From 9FT-COMBO-48-23 sp964400675 (GTDB taxonomy: Bacteria > Chloroflexota > Dehalococcoidia > GIF9 > UBA5629), in contig CAYNVO010000012.1 of NCBI GenBank assembly GCA_964400675.1, forward strand, positions 1 to 54,613: 54,613 bases of DNA, given 5' to 3'. Positions 33,366-42,223 of the stretch are shown one piece after another. Numbering within the stretch: position 1 is the first letter of the stretch; each line of letters opens with the position of its first letter. The translations under genes were made by a program, and so were the position numbers. Below the pieces are notes generated by a model, which ran no database searches, was not told the origin of the DNA, and saw only the letters and a program-made list of their open reading frames with translations.

Positions 33366-34397
33366 ATGAAGTTGACGCTTGATAAATGCTTATCCAAAGA
33401 ATATATGAGCCCCACGGTCAGCTCCATCGTGGACGTACAACGGTCAGATGGCTCAATCCCCTGGTTCCGGGGTGGGATTACAGACACGTGGACGCATGTT
33501 GAAAGCGCCATGGCGCTTGACGTTGGCAACTTTCATGGCGAAGCACAGCAAGCCTACGAGTGGCTGTCCGAAATTCAACTGGGGGACGGAAGCTGGTATG
33601 CCTCGTACAAAGATGGTAAACCGATTGAAACCTACAAGGTCTCACATAGCGTTTCATATATTGCCGTCGGAGTTTGGCATCATTACCTGAGCACCGGCGA
33701 CGTTTCTTTTCTCAAAGAAATGTGGCCTGCTGTACGAGCTGCAATCAATTTTGTACTGGACATGCGGGGACCTAACGGCGAGATTTACTGGGCCAGGGAT
33801 AGCGCCGGCGTCATATACCCGACTGCGCTGATAAGCAGTTGCAGTTCAACATATTTAAGCATCAAGAGCGCCCTTTCTATCGCCTCAACTTTAGGCGAAG
33901 AGAGAACTGATTGGAAAGAAGCAAATGCCGCCCTGGCAAAAGCAATTCATGGACTACCCTGCGTGCTCAGCACGCCACAAAAAAATAGATTTACATTTGC
34001 CATGGACTGGTATTACCCGGCGCTGTGCTGCGTAGTCAACGGCGATGATGCCAAACATCGTTTTTCCAGTGGGTGGAATAGATTCGTCATCGATGGCTTT
34101 GGCTGCCTCTGTAGCCTGGAACAGGGATGGGTCACGGCTGCCGAAACAAGCGAGCTGGCTATTGCCCTGGCAGTGCACGGTGAATATAAGGACTCGGCAA
34201 CAGTCTATAATTGGATTCACCAGTTGCGTGATGATGACGGCGCCTACTTTTACGGCATAGCACTTCCCACCAGGGAAATCTGGCCTGAACAAAAGCCAAC
34301 CTGGACATCGGCAGCGGTAGTCCTGGCAGCTGACATGTTACGGCCCATGTCTGCTACGAGCCTGCTTTTTGACCACCACGGGCTTACAAAGCCGTAG
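33366..34397 (+). CDS. Terpenoid-cyclase/prenyltransferase-like alpha/alpha toroid protein
   Basis: This 343-residue protein has repeats resembling the QW-type motifs of squalene cyclases and prenyltransferase beta subunits: VQRSDGSIPWF near the start, EIQLGDGSWY (about residue 75), RGPNGEIYW and LRDDDGAYFYG. An alpha/alpha barrel is therefore likely. It lacks an evident DxDD cyclase motif, so it may be a lyase or a glycan/lipid-binding protein. It follows the two glycosyltransferases after 27 bp, and its last 60 bases overlap the convergent methyltransferase tail to tail. Confidence 0.6.
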   Translation: MKLTLDKCLSKEYMSPTVSSIVDVQRSDGSIPWFRGGITDTWTHVESAMALDVGNFHGEAQQAYEWLSEIQLGDGSWYASYKDGKPIETYKVSHSVSYIAVGVWHHYLSTGDVSFLKEMWPAVRAAINFVLDMRGPNGEIYWARDSAGVIYPTALISSCSSTYLSIKSALSIASTLGEERTDWKEANAALAKAIHGLPCVLSTPQKNRFTFAMDWYYPALCCVVNGDDAKHRFSSGWNRFVIDGFGCLCSLEQGWVTAAETSELAIALAVHGEYKDSATVYNWIHQLRDDDGAYFYGIALPTREIWPEQKPTWTSAAVVLAADMLRPMSATSLLFDHHGLTKP

Positions 34398-35006
34398 CAC
34401 ACCTAGTGTCTTCGTCATCGGCAGTTCCTCAAATCGCCCCGAAGCCAGCGCTTTTTTGTAAACTTCGAGGGGAGCTTGTCCACCATCTGCCGAGTCTAAA
34501 AAGATATCATGGAAGACGAGGAATCCGCCGGGAAGCAAATGTGGACACCAGCACTCGTAATCTGTCAAAACCGATTCATAACTATGGCCGCCGTCAATGA
34601 AGACTAGCCCTAAAGGAGTAGCCCAATCTTTAGCTGCCACATGTGACCTGGTAATCATGGACACAACAACTTCCTCTAGCTCGGCTTTTTGTATTGTAGC
34701 CCGAAAGTATTGGTAACTATCAATCAGGCCGGTCTTACTGTCGAAAAGGTCAGAATCAAAATATAGCTGCCCGGGCTGTTGCTCCTCAGAACCTCTATGG
34801 TGGTCTACGGTGAACAGCGTCCTCCCCTTTATTTTACAGGCAATTCCAAGATAGATTGTAGACTTACCACAAAAGCTACCTATCTCAAGGCATGGCCCAA
34901 GCAAACACGCCTCTAAAGCTAATTCAAATAGCCTCAGACCCTCCTCCTCAGCCAGGAAGCCCTTGACTTCAGAGGCAAATCCCGGTATCAGACTCCGCAT
35001 TTCCAT
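34338..35006 (-). CDS. Class I SAM-dependent methyltransferase
   Basis: This protein of about 222 residues is of the Methyltransf_24 type. It has EEEGLRLFELA, the SAM-binding LEIGSFCGKSTIYLG (motif I), FTVDHHRG (motif II) and LVFIDGGHSYESVLTDY (post-motif). GGFLVFHD is typical of rhamnosyl O-methyltransferase and cephalosporin-hydroxylase-like enzymes. I prefer the ATG at 35006; an upstream TTG at 35051 would add 15 residues, and neither has a strong ribosome site. It is convergent with the toroid protein. Likely it methylates a sugar or other small acceptor. Confidence 0.8.
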   Translation of the reverse strand: MEMRSLIPGFASEVKGFLAEEEGLRLFELALEACLLGPCLEIGSFCGKSTIYLGIACKIKGRTLFTVDHHRGSEEQQPGQLYFDSDLFDSKTGLIDSYQYFRATIQKAELEEVVVSMITRSHVAAKDWATPLGLVFIDGGHSYESVLTDYECWCPHLLPGGFLVFHDIFLDSADGGQAPLEVYKKALASGRFEELPMTKTLGVLRLCKPVVVKKQARSRHGP

Positions 35007-35068
35007 TTGCCTAGCAACAAATAGGATACACTTTTGCAGCGCTGGCTTCAATTACAGGCGGGCAGGCC

Positions 35069-35288
35069 ACTGTCATTCTGAACCCTTCGCTACCCCGAGA
35101 GCAGACATAGCAAAGAATCTAAACTTAAGCGGCTGTTGTCATTCTGAGCGAAGCGAAGAATCTCAACCTTGTAATGCTCTGATATTCTTCGGTCGCGGAG
35201 TTTACCCTGAGCTGGGATACATTCTTGACAAGGCTCAGAATGAGTTGGGGACTTTATTAAAACAATGAAGGGCTCCCTCAGGATGACA
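35069..35288. repeat. Mosaic of TCATTCTGAG-type repeats
   Basis: TGTCATTCTGAACCCTTCGC, TGTCATTCTGAGCGAAGCGA, ATTCTTCGGTCGCGGAGTTT, AAGGCTCAGAATGAG and GGGCTCCCTCAGGATGACA follow one another. The 445-bp interval 35007-35451 holds these plus the operator-like site at 35348; no gene is seen. Confidence 0.82.
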
Positions 35289-35338
35289 ACTGAACATCTT
35301 CCATAGCATACTCTTTCCAAAAGTATTATAATATTACC

Positions 35339-35367
35339 TTGACATGTTGAACGAGCGATAACGTTCA
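35339..35367 (+). promoter_or_regulatory. Candidate promoter -35 with inverted repeat before the efflux operon
   Basis: TTGACA at 35339-35344 is followed by TGAACG (35348-35353) and CGTTCA (35362-35367), perfect arms with an eight-base centre. The position between -35 and the start site fits a TetR- or MarR-like repressor operator. No convincing -10 is visible. Confidence 0.4.
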
Positions 35368-35451
35368 GAGATATCTTTACAAAGCGCTACGCACGGACAA
35401 CAGCAAGATGACAAACTGACCTTTTATCTAACAAATGGGAGCCAAGCCACA

Positions 35452-37287
35452 ATGAAAAACAAACTAATCACAGCAATCATACTTCTCGCAGTCCTGCCCA
35501 TAATAGGCTTTGCCGGTTGCCGCGGCGGAGATGCAGAAACGAGCCAGAAACAGATAGCCGAGGTAAGTCGCGGTGACCTCCTGATTACTGTCCTCGCTGA
35601 CGGCAATTTGGACATGCCGCGTGACGTACAGCTCAAATTCGGCACTCCGGGCACGGTGAAGGCTATATATGTCAAGGAGGGACAAAAAGTTAAGGAAGGC
35701 ACATTATTAGCCAAGCTGGATGACACCACTCAAAAACTAGCTGTCGCCTCCGCCCAGTATAATGTGGAACTGGCCATGAATGAGCTGGTGGAGAAGATAC
35801 ACCCGGCACTGATGGGCTACCCCGGAACCTACCCTGATACCAGCACTGTCCTCCGCGTGGAGCAGGCTCAAGACGAGCTAGAGCAGGTGCAAAAATTCCT
35901 GGAGCAGGGCAGGTACCAGGAGGCTGCGGCTGAGCTACGCCTGGCAATACATGACCTTGATGCCAGCTACAAGATGCTCAATGTTCCGGAGATAACCGTG
36001 TCCTTGCAGGGATACGATGAGTTTGGCTCACCGGTGGAAAACTATCCCGATATCTCCAGGGCAATCAAGCGCTTGGAGCAGGACATAGCAGGGTTGAACG
36101 AGATACAAATGCTACTTGAGCAGGGCAAATATGACGATGCCAGGGCTAAATTGAACACCGCGCAATACAAGTTGAAGGACACCCATCTCCTGGTCAAAAG
36201 CATTAGCGGCAGGATAAGTGTATCTCAAAGAATCGGAGAGTGCTGTGCGCAGCAGGCAACTCAAGGTATGACCATGACATGGATGAATAATCCCAGTTAT
36301 CAACCCATTCCAATTATGATTAACCCCTTTCCACCACCACTACTCATTCCCGACCCAACCTACGATCCGCGCCCGTCAATATCGATTGGGGCATACACAG
36401 GAACTGGGGCAACAGGACTGATGCCATTACCCTACCCCGACACCTCCACATCGCTCGCCTGGCTGAGACAAGTTGAAGAAGAGCTGCAAAAGATACAGGC
36501 ATGTAAGGATTCGGATAGCTGCGACGCACTGGAGATGTCCACCCTTCTGCGCATGGCTCAGCACGACGTGGACATGAGCCGCACCATACTCGAGAACAAC
36601 GAGCTGATTTTCAGGGGCGGTGTTAATCTGAAAGCTTTAAGGGCTTACAACCTCAATCTGCAAATCGCCGGGCAAGACCTGAAACGATATAAGGACGAGC
36701 TTATGAAAACAGAAATACTGGCTCCTTTTGACGGCACCATAGTTGACATCGGCGTCAAGGAAAATGACCAGCTTTCAGCTTTCGACTACTCATCCAAAAC
36801 CGCCGTTTACCTGGTGGACACCCACACGGTAGAAATGGACGGCGTGGTAGATGAGATAGATATCTACAAGGCGAAAGTGGGGCAGGAAGCCATAATAACC
36901 GTGGACGCCCTGCCCGATGTAGAGCTTAAAGGCACGGTAACCTTCATCTCACCTTTCGGCTCACGGACAACCGGAGTCGTGGAATTTCCGGTTACAATTG
37001 CCCTCGACCCCACTGAAACGGAGCTTAAAGGAGGCTTGACCGCCACCGCTGATATCATCGTTTTAAAACATGAAAATGTGCTATTGATACCTAACCGGTC
37101 TATCAAAGGCTCTCCCGGAGACTACTGGGTAGACGTAGTGCTGGATGAGAAAACGATGACGACTGAAAAAAGACAGGTTGAGTTAGGTGCTCAGAACGAC
37201 CGCATCAGCGAGGTAATCTCCGGGCTCGGCGAAGGGGAAAGGATTATTGTCGAGGCAACTCGTGGTCGATTGCCCACATCTCCCTGA
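35452..37287 (+). CDS. MacA/HlyD-like periplasmic adaptor lipoprotein
   Basis: This is a 611-residue adaptor with a lipoprotein signal (IIGFAGC, Cys23). The biotinyl-lipoyl-like half GTVKAIYVKEGQKVKEGTLLAKLDD is split from its partner (TEILAPFDGTIVDIGVKEND, about residue 420). The beta-barrel part follows (GQEAIITVDALPDVELKGTV). A long central insertion replaces the usual short hairpin: tandem helical units containing LEQGRYQEAAAELRLAI and LEQGKYDDARAKLNTA, then a Pro-rich stretch (about 280-320). It precedes an ABC ATPase and permease, so it is the MacA-like member of a MacAB-type tripartite or two-part exporter. Confidence 0.85.
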   Translation: MKNKLITAIILLAVLPIIGFAGCRGGDAETSQKQIAEVSRGDLLITVLADGNLDMPRDVQLKFGTPGTVKAIYVKEGQKVKEGTLLAKLDDTTQKLAVASAQYNVELAMNELVEKIHPALMGYPGTYPDTSTVLRVEQAQDELEQVQKFLEQGRYQEAAAELRLAIHDLDASYKMLNVPEITVSLQGYDEFGSPVENYPDISRAIKRLEQDIAGLNEIQMLLEQGKYDDARAKLNTAQYKLKDTHLLVKSISGRISVSQRIGECCAQQATQGMTMTWMNNPSYQPIPIMINPFPPPLLIPDPTYDPRPSISIGAYTGTGATGLMPLPYPDTSTSLAWLRQVEEELQKIQACKDSDSCDALEMSTLLRMAQHDVDMSRTILENNELIFRGGVNLKALRAYNLNLQIAGQDLKRYKDELMKTEILAPFDGTIVDIGVKENDQLSAFDYSSKTAVYLVDTHTVEMDGVVDEIDIYKAKVGQEAIITVDALPDVELKGTVTFISPFGSRTTGVVEFPVTIALDPTETELKGGLTATADIIVLKHENVLLIPNRSIKGSPGDYWVDVVLDEKTMTTEKRQVELGAQNDRISEVISGLGEGERIIVEATRGRLPTSP

Positions 37288-37339
37288 AAACAACCACCGC
37301 CTCAAATGACATATAATTGCTTTATTACCTGTAACAACA

Positions 37340-38008
37340 ATGATTGAACTGGAAAATATAGTAAAAATCTATAAGCTGGGCGAGATCGAGGTTGCTGCCC
37401 TGAACGGAGTGGACTGTCACATCAAGACAGGAGAGATAGTCTCGATTATGGGTCCTTCAGGCTCAGGAAAATCCACACTGATGAATCTAATCGGCTGCCT
37501 GGACAGGCCTACCTCTGGTACATACCTGTTGGATGGAATAGACGTCAGTCGCCTTAAGGATGACGAACTGGCTGAGATAAGAAACAAGAAAATAGGCTTC
37601 GTCTTTCAGTCTTTTAACTTATTACCCCAGGCTACGGCTGTGGCTAATGTCGAACTGCCTCTGGTCTACAGCGGTGTCGGCAATAAACGCCAGCGTGCTT
37701 CTGAAGCTCTGGAGCTGGTAGGCATGTCTCAGCGGGCTAAACACCGCCCATCGGAGATATCCGGCGGCGAGCAGCAGCGTGTGGCTGTCGCGCGAGCCCT
37801 GGTCACTAACCCTTCACTTATACTGGCTGACGAGCCCACCGGCAATCTGGATACGCAGACAAGCCAGGGCATCATGCTCCTTTTACAGCAACTAAACAGC
37901 CAGGGCATCACTATTGTTCTCGTCACCCATGAAGAGGACATCGCTGCCTATACGCAGCGCACGATTTACCTTAGAGACGGCAAGATTGTCAGCGAGAAAA
38001 AGAGATGA
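37340..38008 (+). CDS. MacB/LolD-type ABC transporter ATPase
   Basis: This 222-residue ATPase has Walker A GPSGSGKST (about residue 38), the Q-loop FVFQSFNLLPQATAVANVELP, signature SGGEQQRVAVARAL, Walker B LILADEPTGNLD and the H-loop VTHEE. The sequence is typical of the MacB/LolD/FtsE group, whose members power mechanotransmission or export of peptides, lipoproteins or drugs. It overlaps the permease start by four bases (ATGA), so the two are translated together. Confidence 0.93.
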   Translation: MIELENIVKIYKLGEIEVAALNGVDCHIKTGEIVSIMGPSGSGKSTLMNLIGCLDRPTSGTYLLDGIDVSRLKDDELAEIRNKKIGFVFQSFNLLPQATAVANVELPLVYSGVGNKRQRASEALELVGMSQRAKHRPSEISGGEQQRVAVARALVTNPSLILADEPTGNLDTQTSQGIMLLLQQLNSQGITIVLVTHEEDIAAYTQRTIYLRDGKIVSEKKR

Positions 38009-39240
38009 GCATCTGGGAAAGTATCATCAGTGCATGGCAAGTCCTGTACACCAACAAGATGCGGTCCAGCCTGACCATACTTGGCATTGTAATCGGCGTC
38101 AGCGCTGTAGTCTTCCTGGTATCGTTTGGCAGGGGACATGAAGCCAATATCACGAGCATCTTTGAGAGCATGGGCGCCAATGCCATATACATAACCAGCT
38201 CTACCAGCATGACGCAGGGAATATCGGGTGCTACGGGAAGCCTTACCCTCGAAGACGCTGAAGCTCTAGCTAATCCAAATCGTGCCCCATCTGTAGCCCT
38301 GGTAGCCCCTTTGAGCGAAAAAATGACCAAGGTCATCTATGGCAACGAAAATAGCACTGTTGATATCATGGGTGTCACTCCAGACATTACAGAAATCATC
38401 AGCTATCCCGTAACTGAAGGGGAATTCATTTCTGAGCAGGATGTCAAGAGAGGGGCCAGGGTCGCCGTAATCGGTAGCAAGACAGCCACTGACCTTTTTA
38501 AAACGGAAAATCCGCTAGGTGAAACCATCAGGATAAGCGGAACTCAGTTCGAGGTCATCGGCGTACTTGAAGAGAAAGGCGGCTTCATGGGAGCTGCAGA
38601 TGATTTCATCATGATTCCACTAACCACAATGCAGGCGAGGCTGCTGGGTGAGACAAGCGTACGCGGGAGACCCATTCAGACTATCGCCGTTAAAGCAATG
38701 AGCACCGACTTGATAAACGCCGCACGGGAAGAGGTTACTGCCATCTTGCGCCAGCGCCACAGCATCAGAGAAGGAGAAGATGACGACTTCACCATTATCG
38801 ATATGCAGGAAATACTCAACAGCATGCGTCAAGTGCTCGGCATTATGCAGGTGTTCCTGGGCAGCGTTGGAGCTATTTCTCTGCTCGTCGGAGGCATCGG
38901 CATCATGAACATAATGCTGGTCTCAGTGACCGAGCGCACACGTGAAATCGGCATCCGAAAAGCCGTGGGTGCCAAACGACGCGATATTCTTCGTCAGTTC
39001 CTTATAGAATCAGCGATACTCAGCCTTAGTGGAGGGATAATCGGCCTTACTATAGCTGCGTTGGGAACCTGGGCGATTAGTGGCGTACAACTGGGACCGT
39101 ACCCAGTCCAAGCCCCAATGGGACCTGACATCGTAATAATTGCCATCGTCGTAGCAGTTGTAGTCGGGTTGGCTTCAGGCAGTTACCCTGCCTACAGAGC
39201 CGCCAAGCTTGACCCGATTGAATCCCTGCGCCACGAATAG
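38005..39240 (+). CDS. MacB-type ABC transporter permease
   Basis: This 411-residue permease has one N-terminal membrane helix (about 20-42), a large extracytoplasmic MacB periplasmic core domain (about 45-260) and an FtsX domain of three helices (about 285-400). The FtsX domain carries the conserved GGIGIMNIMLVSVTERTREI and ends SGSYPAYRAAKLDPIESLRHE. With the ATPase and adaptor it forms an export system; the substrate is unknown. It ends three bases from the convergent folE gene. Confidence 0.92.
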   Translation: MSIWESIISAWQVLYTNKMRSSLTILGIVIGVSAVVFLVSFGRGHEANITSIFESMGANAIYITSSTSMTQGISGATGSLTLEDAEALANPNRAPSVALVAPLSEKMTKVIYGNENSTVDIMGVTPDITEIISYPVTEGEFISEQDVKRGARVAVIGSKTATDLFKTENPLGETIRISGTQFEVIGVLEEKGGFMGAADDFIMIPLTTMQARLLGETSVRGRPIQTIAVKAMSTDLINAAREEVTAILRQRHSIREGEDDDFTIIDMQEILNSMRQVLGIMQVFLGSVGAISLLVGGIGIMNIMLVSVTERTREIGIRKAVGAKRRDILRQFLIESAILSLSGGIIGLTIAALGTWAISGVQLGPYPVQAPMGPDIVIIAIVVAVVVGLASGSYPAYRAAKLDPIESLRHE

Positions 39241-39243
39241 CGC

Positions 39244-39810
39244 TTACTTACCCTGAACTAAAGAAAGAAATTCAGCGCGTGTCGCCGCCCTAGTGCGGAA
39301 AAGCCCCCTGGTCGCCGAGGTAACCACATTGCTTCCCGGCTTTTTGATGCCCCGCATGGTCATACACAAGTGCTCCGCTTGAACGACTACAGCCACACCG
39401 TCCGGTTGCAGAGCTTCGACAATGGCATCGGCAATCTGTGACGTCAGCCTCTCCTGTAACTGAAGCCGTTTGGCAAATACCTCCACCACACGCGCCAGCT
39501 TGCTCACCCCAACAACTCGGCCTTCCTTATTGGGGATATACCCCACATGAGCCACACCATAAAACGGCAGGAGATGGTGTTCGCACATGGAATAAAAGGG
39601 AATATCCCTGAGTATAACCATTTCCCGATGCCCCACCTCAAAACCAACGGTCAACTCCACCCTGGCATCCATATCCATGCCTGAAAAAAGCTCGGTGTAC
39701 ATCTCAGCGATCCGCTTCGGCGTACCCTGCAATCCTTCCCTTCGAGGATCATCACCAATAGCTTCAATTATGGACAATACTGCTGCTTCAATTTTAGACA
39801 TATCAACCAT
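39244..39810 (-). CDS. folE: GTP cyclohydrolase I (FolE1)
   Basis: This 188-residue enzyme makes dihydroneopterin triphosphate from GTP, the first step of folate and pterin synthesis. Zinc-binding and catalytic motifs SMCEHHLLPFYG (about residue 78) and HLCMTMRG (about 145) are intact, as is QLQERLTSQIADA. The length is normal. GGAGGAGG precedes the ATG. It follows thrC with a 52-bp gap on the same strand, so it may belong to the same transcript although the pathways differ. Confidence 0.96.
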   Translation of the reverse strand: MVDMSKIEAAVLSIIEAIGDDPRREGLQGTPKRIAEMYTELFSGMDMDARVELTVGFEVGHREMVILRDIPFYSMCEHHLLPFYGVAHVGYIPNKEGRVVGVSKLARVVEVFAKRLQLQERLTSQIADAIVEALQPDGVAVVVQAEHLCMTMRGIKKPGSNVVTSATRGLFRTRAATRAEFLSLVQGK

Positions 39811-39862
39811 TGCTGCCTCCTCCTTAGTTATTATCCACCAGCGCTCTATATATGTATCAAGG

Positions 39863-40915
39863 TCAAACCCAACCCAAAGTTCGTTCCACTGCCCTTATGT
39901 CTGCAGGCAACTCCGGGAAAGGCTCGGCAGACTTCGCTGGCAGGTCGGGTTCTTTCAACCCGGTGCCTGTAATGAGGCAAACAACTTTTTCCTCGGATAG
40001 CTTCAGTCCTTGTTTGACCATTTTGATGAGTCCAGCCACAGATGCAGCCGAAGCTGGTTCGCCGAAAACGCCTTCGCTCCTGGCTAGAAGTTTATAGGCA
40101 GCCAGAATCTCATCATCACTGACACAATCAATGACACCGCCAGATTGGTCCCGAGCAGAAACTGCCCCTTTCCAGCTAGCAGGATTTCCAATACGAATCG
40201 CAGTTGCCAGAGTCTTCGGTCTTTCGACGATTTTGCCCTTTACTATGGGAGCAGCCCCTTCAGCCTGGAATCCCATCATCTTGGGAGTCTGACTTGCCCG
40301 GCCGGCTTGCTTGTATTCAACAAAACCTTTCCAATAGGCAGTAATATTGCCGGCATTGCCCACCGGGATAAAGAAATAACCAGGAGCCTCACCTAAATCA
40401 TCGACAACCTCAAAAGCTGCCGTCTTTTGACCCTCAATACGATATGGATTTAGTGAATTAACCAGCGTAACCGGGTGTTTTTGAACTAACTCTCGAACTA
40501 TCTCGAGTGCCTGGTCAAAATTGCCCTGTATAGCAATTATCTTGGCTCCGTAAGCAATGGCCTGGGACAACTTCCCTAAAGCAATCTTACCCTTTGGCAC
40601 AATAACTACAACCTCAAGGCCGAAACGAGCTCCGTAGGCGGCAGCTGAAGCACTAGTATTACCAGTAGAAGCACATATTACGCTTCGGCTGCCATCCTCC
40701 ACAGCCTTAGCTATAGCCACAACCATACCTCGGTCTTTGAACGAGCCCGTAGGATTACACCCCTCAAGTTTAAAATAAAGCCCACCGCAGCCAAGCTCCT
40801 TCTCTAATGCAACAGACCTGATCAGAGGAGTATCACCTTCACCCAGAGTTATAATAGGAGTAGCCGGAGTAATCGGCAGAAAATCACGGTATCTGACCAG
40901 AACACCACGCCCCAT
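39863..40915 (-). CDS. thrC: Threonine synthase
   Basis: This 350-residue PLP enzyme converts O-phosphohomoserine to threonine. It has the PLP lysine in NPTGSFKDRGM (about residue 60), CASTGNTSASAAAYGARFG, the phosphate-binding PVGNAGNITAY and GEPASAASVAGL. The short length without an N-terminal extension fits the bacterial class II type. It begins eight bases after the hom stop codon, forming a two-step threonine unit. Confidence 0.95.
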   Translation of the reverse strand: MGRGVLVRYRDFLPITPATPIITLGEGDTPLIRSVALEKELGCGGLYFKLEGCNPTGSFKDRGMVVAIAKAVEDGSRSVICASTGNTSASAAAYGARFGLEVVVIVPKGKIALGKLSQAIAYGAKIIAIQGNFDQALEIVRELVQKHPVTLVNSLNPYRIEGQKTAAFEVVDDLGEAPGYFFIPVGNAGNITAYWKGFVEYKQAGRASQTPKMMGFQAEGAAPIVKGKIVERPKTLATAIRIGNPASWKGAVSARDQSGGVIDCVSDDEILAAYKLLARSEGVFGEPASAASVAGLIKMVKQGLKLSEEKVVCLITGTGLKEPDLPAKSAEPFPELPADIRAVERTLGWV

Positions 40916-40923
40916 TGTTTTTC

Positions 40924-42222
40924 CTAATCCTCTACTCTGACAAAATTAGTAATCTCTTTCACTACCGCTAAACGCTCGGCTTCCTTGATGGCCTGCTGAA
41001 CTGCCTGTTCCTTAGCTGGATGAGTCATTATCACAATCTCAGCAACCTGAGTAGCTGGGTCGGTCTCTTTCTGGATTACCGAAGAAATACTAATGCCGTG
41101 GTCACCCAATATTTTAGAGATTTGCGCTAAAACACCCGCCTGGTCCGCGACGCTCATCCTCATATAATATCGCGTCTTTATATCAGCCATAGGCTTAACA
41201 GTCCGTCCGCTTGCAAAAGGTAACCTTGGGATACTAATCATCCCACTGTTAATATCGTGGGCTATCTTGATGATATCGGAGGCAACTGCGCTTGAAGTTG
41301 CTCTGGGACCAGCTCCCTCACCATAAAAGATAACCTTGCCCACCAGGTCTCCCTCCACATTAATGGCATTGTAAACGCCGTCTATTTTAGCCAGCAAAGA
41401 ATCCTCAGGTATAAAAACAGGATGAACACGAGCTTCAATAGAATCTTCAACTCGCTTGGCAATAGCTAAAAGCTTTATAGCATAGCCCAATTCCCGCGCA
41501 TAGCGGAAATCACGAGCCTGCAATCGTGAAATTCCCTCATGATACACATTCTCTGGTTTAACTTCAGTGCCAAAAGCTATAGTTGCCAGGATAGCCAGCT
41601 TATAAGCAGCATCGACTCCTTCGATATCCTTGGCTGGGTCTGCTTCAGCATAACCCAATTCCTGAGCTTTTTTCAAAACCACGGAGAAATCCAGCCCCTC
41701 TTTTGCCATTCGAGTCAAAATATAGTTGGTAGTCCCATTAACAATGGCATAAATAGCCGAAATGTCATTTGCTACCAAATCCTCTTGAAAAGGCGCAATC
41801 AATGGTATACCTCCACCAACACTTGCCTCATATCGAAGAGCCACTTGGTGGTCTCGAGCTACAGTCAGAAGCTCGCCCCAATGCTTTGACATGACCTCTT
41901 TATTAGCAGTCACAACGTGCTTACCATGAGCCATAGCCTCTCTTATATAATCGAAGGCCGGCTGTTCACCACCGATGAGTTCCACAACTATATCTATCTC
42001 TGTATCCTCAACCAGATCACTAAAATGAGCCGTAAAAATACCACGCTCAATTCCCAATGAGCCGTGCTTGGATAAGTCCTTTTCCAACACCTTCTTTAAG
42101 ACCAGCTCGCTACCTGCTTCCCTGGCCAAAGTATCCGGTTTGTCCATCAAAACCTTCACCAACCCACTGCCAATTACCCCCAAACCCATCAAGCCGATGC
42201 CAATATTTCTTCTGGCTACCAT
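40924..42222 (-). CDS. hom: Homoserine dehydrogenase with C-terminal ACT domain
   Basis: This 432-residue enzyme has an N-terminal Rossmann domain (GLMGLGVIGSGLVKVL), then TANKEVMSKHW and EASVGGGIPLI. The catalytic region is GTTNYILTRM through DPAKDIEGVDAAYKLAIL, and an ACT domain lies at about 350-425 (MRMSVADQAGVLAQISKILG). It reduces aspartate semialdehyde to homoserine; the ACT domain suggests threonine feedback. It starts one base after the foldase stop and is followed by thrC. Confidence 0.96.
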   Translation of the reverse strand: MVARRNIGIGLMGLGVIGSGLVKVLMDKPDTLAREAGSELVLKKVLEKDLSKHGSLGIERGIFTAHFSDLVEDTEIDIVVELIGGEQPAFDYIREAMAHGKHVVTANKEVMSKHWGELLTVARDHQVALRYEASVGGGIPLIAPFQEDLVANDISAIYAIVNGTTNYILTRMAKEGLDFSVVLKKAQELGYAEADPAKDIEGVDAAYKLAILATIAFGTEVKPENVYHEGISRLQARDFRYARELGYAIKLLAIAKRVEDSIEARVHPVFIPEDSLLAKIDGVYNAINVEGDLVGKVIFYGEGAGPRATSSAVASDIIKIAHDINSGMISIPRLPFASGRTVKPMADIKTRYYMRMSVADQAGVLAQISKILGDHGISISSVIQKETDPATQVAEIVIMTHPAKEQAVQQAIKEAERLAVVKEITNFVRVED

Positions 42223-42223
42223 T

